Part shown: in pieces, positions 60,040 through 64,000 of the stretch
How positions within the stretch are numbered: position 1 is the first letter of the stretch
How the letters are laid out: every line of letters starts with the position of its first letter
Assembly: GCA_049324875.1 (NCBI GenBank)
Contig: JBMONC010000042.1
Coordinates: forward strand, 1 to 64,000
Source of the DNA: JAWLHU01 sp049324875
GTDB taxonomy: Bacteria > Bacillota > Sulfobacillia > Symbiobacteriales > Symbiobacteriaceae
Length of the DNA: 64,000 bases
Reading direction: 5' to 3'
Notes under the pieces: generated by a model
The model's input: the letters and a program-made list of their open reading frames with translations, nothing else
The model's database searches: none
What the model was told of the DNA's origin: nothing
Made by a program: the position numbers and the translations under genes

Positions 60040-60279
60040 CTAACGCTCGATGTCGATGCGGCGGATCCCGGGCTTCGGTCCCTTCTCCTCGGGGATGAAG
60101 GTCTCGCAGAGTGTCTGATTCGACTCCCGGGCGTTGCCTCCAAGGGTTCCGACCTCCATGTTGGCGTTGCCCAGGGTAGCGGGGTTGTTCCGCACCATGA
60201 TCTTCTCGGCCTTGCAGTTGTCGCCGGCGCCGTAGTAGTAACAGCTGTTGACCGTGCAGTAGATCGCCTGGTTGGCCAT
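60040..60279 (-). CDS. DUF1540 cysteine-rich protein
   Basis: 79 residues from ATG 60279 (SD GGAGGTG). 'IYCTVNSCYYYGAGDNCKAEKIMV' and the distal 'TLCETF' give the CxVxxCxY...C...C pattern of DUF1540, a small probably metal-binding domain common in Clostridia and linked to sporulating cells. Upstream of the SASP-like gene by 21 bp, likely one operon. Confidence 0.85.
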   Translation of the reverse strand: MANQAIYCTVNSCYYYGAGDNCKAEKIMVRNNPATLGNANMEVGTLGGNARESNQTLCETFIPEEKGPKPGIRRIDIER

Positions 60280-60773
60280 CTGCATCACCTCCCTCCGGGT
60301 TAGTTTCGGCCGGTAGAGACCTGTTGATGCTTGTCAAACTTTGCTGTCGAAGAGAGACCGAGCAAGCCTTAGAGCCACAACGGTTCTACTGGTCTATACA
60401 GAACTGCATTTCGCGCGCGATTTTCTTGCACAATGCCCTTGCAGTCGCCCTCGGGAAGCGCTATATTGTGATAGGTTACTATTCGAGGGAAGCGGCTCCG
60501 GGTCTTGGCGATCGACCGAATTCGTTTTGACCAGAGGCTGTTGACTTTCCGAGGATTATCCGCTACACTACGAGCTATTGCGAGTCCCATGACTTCCGGT
60601 TGGCCCACGATTTTTCGGAGGTTGAGACGCTCAACACTGCGGATCCACAAACAGGAACCTAGTGCGCCTTAAAGGGTTGGGGCTGTGCCCGACTTTTCCC
60701 CCGTTGGCGTGACGATGGTCCCGTCTAGCTTGAGAGGGCTAGAATTCGATTTGCCGAAGGGGGAGTTTCTACA
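60280..60773. other. AT-rich intergenic region before speD
   Basis: 494 bp with lower GC than the flanks and no gene I can support. The minus-strand promoter of the DUF1540 operon must lie at its left end; the + strand promoter at 60541-60569 drives speD with a leader of about 200 nt. No riboswitch family is recognised in the leader. Confidence 0.5.
60541..60569 (+). promoter_or_regulatory. Sigma-A-type promoter upstream of speD
   Basis: TTGACT (60541-60546), 17-bp spacer, TACACT (60564-60569). Confidence 0.7.
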
Positions 60774-61169
60774 ATGTCCTTTTCTACCTATGGCCGCCAC
60801 GTGACCATGGATCTCCGGGATGTTGCCTTCGAGAAGCTCAACGATCTCTCGTTCTTGAAGGAGACCATGCTTGAGGCCGCAAACCGCTGCGGTGCCACGG
60901 TGGTCGGTGAGAGCTTCATCCAGTTCAGCCCCCAGGGCGTCACCGGCGTTCTGGTCCTCTCCGAGTCCCACCTCTCGATTCACACCTATCCGGAGGAAGG
61001 CTTTGCAGCCATCGACTGCTATACCTGCGGGTATACCGTTGATCCCGAGGTCGCCTGCGACTACATGAAGGCGGCGCTCGGCGGGCGGGTGGCAGGCTAC
61101 CGTGCCCTGCGGCGCGGCAGCGGTCCCATCGAGGACCTGAACCAGCTCCGCCTCGCTGCAGCCAACTAA
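60774..61169 (+). CDS. speD: S-adenosylmethionine decarboxylase proenzyme (SpeH type)
   Basis: 131 residues, SD AAGGGGGAG. Self-cleavage occurs at the Glu-Ser bond in LSESHLSIHTYPEEG (Ser ~63), making a pyruvoyl group; the downstream 'AAIDCYTCG' holds the catalytic Cys. Supplies decarboxylated SAM for spermidine synthesis. No speE nearby. Confidence 0.95.
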   Translation: MSFSTYGRHVTMDLRDVAFEKLNDLSFLKETMLEAANRCGATVVGESFIQFSPQGVTGVLVLSESHLSIHTYPEEGFAAIDCYTCGYTVDPEVACDYMKAALGGRVAGYRALRRGSGPIEDLNQLRLAAAN

Positions 61170-61187
61170 ATCCGAAGCGAAACAACA

Positions 61188-61220
61188 CGAGGCTTCCCGT
61201 CAGGGAGGCCTCGTTTTTTT
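61188..61220 (+). terminator. Terminator of speD
   Basis: CGAGGCTTCCC, loop GTCA, GGGAGGCCTCG, then TTTTTTT. Confidence 0.92.
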
Positions 61221-61371
61221 GTCCGCTGCCCGGCTTGACAAATATCCTTACTACTATTTCCAGTCACCTGGCAGGAGATCGAGAAGTCCTGTCGAATTTT
61301 AACCTAGATCCCTGATTTATCCAATTTGACTCCATGGCATCGCTGCAGGCAGCAAGAAGGGGGAACGGTAG

Positions 61372-63198
61372 ATGACGGGACGGGCACAGACGCCCGGGCG
61401 CCTGTGGGGCTTGGTGAAGGCCCGACTTGGCCCGGTCGCTCCGCTGGCCCTTATGGGGCTGATTCTGGTCTATGAGTTTGTCTGGCGGGGAACGGCCCTT
61501 CCGCACGGGTCGTGGTCGGAGCGCCTGGCCAACCTCGCCCTGTTGCTCCTACTTTCGCCGCTGCTCGCGTGGTGGGGGGGGCGTACCACGCGCCGGCTTC
61601 TGAGGCGCCTGGCACAGGAGGAGGCCGCCAGCGAGGAGAAGAGCCGGCTCCTGGAACAGCGGAACCTCCAGCTTCAGGCGGTTGTGCAGGCCTCCCGAAG
61701 CATGGCTCCCCTGTTGGAGCCCGCTCAGGTGGCACGCCAGGGCATTGAACAGATCCAGACCTACACCAGGTTCTCCCGGCTGGCCGTCATCACCGGCTCC
61801 GATGATTCCTCGCGCTATGAACCGCTCGCCTCCCTGGGTCTGGCTCGGGAAACGCTGGCGCAGCTGGTCAGAGCGACAGAGGGCGCTCAAAAAGCCTCCT
61901 CTCCCATCGAATGGTGTAGAATCACCCGGCAGCCGGTGGTGGTGGAGAGCCTCGCGCGCGACTTCCGAACCGCCGGTCTGGCAGAGCTCTGGACGACCGC
62001 CGGTGTGGAGGGGATGCTCGCACTGCCCCTGCTGGTGGGCGACCAGTTCCGGGGGGCGCTGCTCCTCTTCCTGGAGAAGAGCAGTCCCATCTCGACGGCG
62101 GAGGTCTCCCTGGCCACAGCGCTGGCCGGGCAGACCGCCCTGTTCCTGGAGAATGCCGGCCGCTTTGCCCGCTCCGACCAGCAGCGGGGCCGGCTGGACC
62201 GGACGGTCCAGGTCTTTGAGTCCATGGCCTCCGCCCTGGCATCCACACGGGTGGGCATCTCCCCCTTCCTTCAGTTCGTGGCGGATGCAGCTGTCCATCT
62301 GGTGGCGCCGGCACGGATCCAGCTTACCATCAGCGGGCCGGCCCGCTCCGCCCCCCTGCTGGTCACCCGGAGCGCCGGACTGGAGGGCATGGCACCGGAG
62401 GAGCTCCACCCCGCTCTCGTCCTGCCGATCACCCTGGACGGCAAGGAGATCGGGCAGGTGGAGCTGTCCATCGCCGGGGAAGGTCGGAGCATCGACGGCG
62501 ATACCACCGGGATCCTCCGGACCTTTGTGCACCTGATCGCGGGAGCGCTGGGCAATAACGCCCTGCTCTCGGGCCTGCGCCAGGCGGTGGACGAGACGGA
62601 ACGGGCCTACATGGGCACCCTCGAAGCGCTCTCCAAGGCGCTGGAGATGCGGGACCACGAGGTGGAGGGCCACTCCAGGCGGGTGGTTCAGTACACCATC
62701 GCCCTGGCCCGGCAGATGAATGTGCCCGAACACCTGATGACCCCGATCATCCGGGGGGCCCTGCTGCACGACATCGGCAAGATCGGGATCCCCGATGCGA
62801 TCCTGCGCAAGCCCGGGCCGCTGAACGAGGAGGAGTGGCTGATCATGCGGCAGCATCCCCGCATTGGCTACGAGATGCTGAAGCAGATCGACTTCCTCAA
62901 GCAGGCCGTCCCGATCATCCTGCACCACCACGAGCGGTACGACGGCACCGGATACCCCGGCGGCCTCGCCGAGGAGAAGATCCCCCTCGGTGCCCGCATC
63001 TTTGCCGTGGCCGATACCTACGATGCCATCACCTCAGACCGACCCTACCGGAAAGGCCGCAGTCACAGGGCCGCCCTGGAGGAAATCCGGCGGGGCTGTG
63101 GAACTCAGTTTGATCCGATGGTTGTGGACGCGCTCCTCTCCCTGCCCGAGGAGGAGTTGGCCCGGATTCGCGAGGTGCGATCCGAGGCAGTCCGGTAG
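61372..63198 (+). CDS. Membrane-anchored GAF-HD-GYP phosphodiesterase
   Basis: 608 residues. Two membrane helices (about 23-40 and 50-68), a short coiled coil (~75-105), a GAF domain (~110-265), a second weaker GAF-like region (~280-405), and an HD-GYP domain (~415-600) with LLHDIGKIGIPDAI, HHHERYDGTGYPGG and 'ADTYDAITSDRPYRKG'. Expected to hydrolyse c-di-GMP under control of a GAF ligand. Fourth c-di-GMP gene in the window. Confidence 0.93.
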   Translation: MTGRAQTPGRLWGLVKARLGPVAPLALMGLILVYEFVWRGTALPHGSWSERLANLALLLLLSPLLAWWGGRTTRRLLRRLAQEEAASEEKSRLLEQRNLQLQAVVQASRSMAPLLEPAQVARQGIEQIQTYTRFSRLAVITGSDDSSRYEPLASLGLARETLAQLVRATEGAQKASSPIEWCRITRQPVVVESLARDFRTAGLAELWTTAGVEGMLALPLLVGDQFRGALLLFLEKSSPISTAEVSLATALAGQTALFLENAGRFARSDQQRGRLDRTVQVFESMASALASTRVGISPFLQFVADAAVHLVAPARIQLTISGPARSAPLLVTRSAGLEGMAPEELHPALVLPITLDGKEIGQVELSIAGEGRSIDGDTTGILRTFVHLIAGALGNNALLSGLRQAVDETERAYMGTLEALSKALEMRDHEVEGHSRRVVQYTIALARQMNVPEHLMTPIIRGALLHDIGKIGIPDAILRKPGPLNEEEWLIMRQHPRIGYEMLKQIDFLKQAVPIILHHHERYDGTGYPGGLAEEKIPLGARIFAVADTYDAITSDRPYRKGRSHRAALEEIRRGCGTQFDPMVVDALLSLPEEELARIREVRSEAVR

Positions 63199-63230
63199 CG
63201 GGGCATAAAGAAAGTGGAGGAGGGCCTCCC

Positions 63231-63536
63231 ATGACGGGTACGAGACGTTGTCTGAGTTGCCGCTGGCCGTTGCCGGACGGGGCCCGGTTCTGCTCCCGGT
63301 GCGGCTCCCCCGTCCCCTCCAGCTGGTATGCCGCCGCGGGACAGATGCCGGCGGTCTCGCCTCCCCGGGAGCCGGACTCTCCCGCTCCGAGGCGCACCGG
63401 GCTGCCGGACGGGCGGGTGACAGATCTCTATGCCCGGCGGGCCCGCCCAGCCCGGTCCAGGCGGGGTCTGCTGCCGGGGCTGCTGCTCCTGCTGACCGCC
63501 GGCGGTCTCCTGGGCTGGTGGCTCCTCTGGCGGTAA
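63231..63536 (+). CDS. Zinc-ribbon membrane protein, unknown
   Basis: 101 residues, SD GTGGAGGAGGG. N-terminal zinc ribbon (RRCLSCRWPLPDGARFCSRCG: CxxC-x12-CxxC), a Pro/Arg-rich linker, and a C-terminal membrane helix (LLPGLLLLLTAGGLLGWWLLW). Such tail-anchored zinc-ribbon proteins are common in Firmicutes but have no assigned function. It follows the HD-GYP gene by 32 bp, so possibly the same operon. Confidence 0.75.
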   Translation: MTGTRRCLSCRWPLPDGARFCSRCGSPVPSSWYAAAGQMPAVSPPREPDSPAPRRTGLPDGRVTDLYARRARPARSRRGLLPGLLLLLTAGGLLGWWLLWR

Positions 63537-63540
63537 GAAG

Positions 63541-63569
63541 GAAGCCCCCTCGCTCCGCGAGGGGGCTTC
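63541..63569. terminator. Bidirectional terminator
   Basis: GAAGCCCCCTCGC, loop TCC, GCGAGGGGGCTTC, then GTTATGG. Lies between convergent genes ending at 63536 and 63582. Confidence 0.85.
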
Positions 63570-63581
63570 GTTATGGTTGGG

Positions 63582-64000
63582 TTACTTGCCGCTGCTGCGA
63601 AGGGGCAGCACCCCCGACATGACCTTCACCCCGCCGGGGTAGTGGATCTCGGCCCAGAAGGCCCGCTGGTTGCCGAAGGGCAGGGAGCCGGTCCAGGACC
63701 AGCCGTTGGCCCCGTTGGTGTCCTCGCCCAGCTGCTGCGGCCGGAAATCGTTGCCCGCCTCGGCCCAGAAGAAGACCACCTTGGACGCTCCGCTGTGCCC
63801 GGCCAACTTGTAGGTATGCTCGCCGTCCACCATCAGCCAGCCGCTCTCCGTGATGACGGCGGGCTCAATGGTAAACTCGGTCAGCGGGTGGTGGAGGAGG
63901 CGCACCTCCAGGGCCTTTTGCAGGTCCTCGGCCTGCCGTTGTTCATCCGTGCTCTTGAGCGTGACCTGATCAAGCTGGCTCTTCAGGTCGTTCCGCTCCT
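63582..64000 (-). CDS. Unknown protein, N-terminus beyond window (C-terminal 139 residues)
   Basis: The frame is open to the window edge. The visible part starts with a charged helical stretch (DLKSQLDQVTLKSTDEQRQ) predicted as coiled coil, then a beta-rich, Trp-rich domain ('SGWLMVDGEHTYKLAGHSG', 'NGWSWTGSLPFG', 'AFWAEIHYPGGVKV'). A coiled coil plus a beta-sandwich suggests a surface or envelope protein. No family recognised; start not in the window. Confidence 0.7.
   Translation of the reverse strand, partial: ERNDLKSQLDQVTLKSTDEQRQAEDLQKALEVRLLHHPLTEFTIEPAVITESGWLMVDGEHTYKLAGHSGASKVVFFWAEAGNDFRPQQLGEDTNGANGWSWTGSLPFGNQRAFWAEIHYPGGVKVMSGVLPLRSSGK

Noticed and set aside
60589..60672. 27-codon frame in the speD leader as a regulatory uORF
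   Set aside because: It has no ribosome binding site and its codon use looks random.
61235..61240. TTGACA before the GAF-HD-GYP gene as a promoter
   Set aside because: No acceptable -10 hexamer lies 16-18 bp downstream, so I do not call it.

Overview
The window is high-GC, gene-dense DNA, probably from a high-GC Firmicute (low-AT Clostridia, Symbiobacterium-like). This is an inference from the gene set: LutABC, a SpeH-type SAM decarboxylase, YkuS- and YqgV-like proteins, a DUF1540 protein and a protein resembling spore SASPs, all with strong Shine-Dalgarno sites and sigma-A-type promoters. One run of 100 N (3365-3464) is an assembly gap next to a 21-bp tandem repeat.

Layout. 1-2.7 kb: end of a UvrA-like ABC ATPase and a DUF1801 protein. 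3.0-11.3 kb: a 21-bp minisatellite, then a compact tad/flp pilus locus in two divergent arms (cpaB-tadZ-tadA-tadB-tadC leftwards; three TadE/TadG-like proteins and the Flp pilin rightwards). 11.4-18.7 kb: an orphan PglX-like adenine methyltransferase and small housekeeping or unknown genes (GGCT, NAD-epimerase, ArsR regulator, TPR protein, COG2426 membrane protein, GGDEF protein). 19.2-29.4 kb: the respiratory heart of the window. A four-gene operon encodes 34 c-type haem sites (5-haem cytochrome, cytochrome b, 20-haem NapC/NrfH-like cytochrome, 9-haem cytochrome). It is followed, across an opposite-strand lgt, by a Tat-exported NapA/NasA-like molybdoenzyme with DmsB- and DmsC-like partners. 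Both operons have a Crp/Fnr-type palindrome upstream, which suggests joint anaerobic control of quinol oxidation and nitrate/nitrite-type respiration or long-range electron export.

29.5-35.2 kb: two tandem secreted subtilases with LWG/MWS repeat tails, then an HD-GYP/GGDEF pair. 35.3-41 kb: an ArsR-type regulator and a complete pyruvate (or branched-chain oxoacid) dehydrogenase operon. 41-46.7 kb: a gluzincin-like peptidase, an orphan POR-gamma-like protein, a 2Fe-2S ferredoxin, and a sigma factor / HTH / ImmA-IrrE operon. 46.8-50.5 kb: an OmpR response regulator, histidine kinase and HtrA protease, probably an envelope stress module. 51-56 kb: a 1-phosphofructokinase-like kinase, lutABC with an LldR/LutR-type operator, and an SDR. 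56-64 kb: an MFS transporter, a palindromic repeat element, a methyltransferase, small conserved proteins, speD, a GAF-HD-GYP protein and the end of an unknown gene.

The strongest candidate for an under-described system is the 19.2-29.4 kb electron-transfer region, especially the 20-haem cytochrome, whose C-terminal part has grown by exact 153-bp diheme module duplication.
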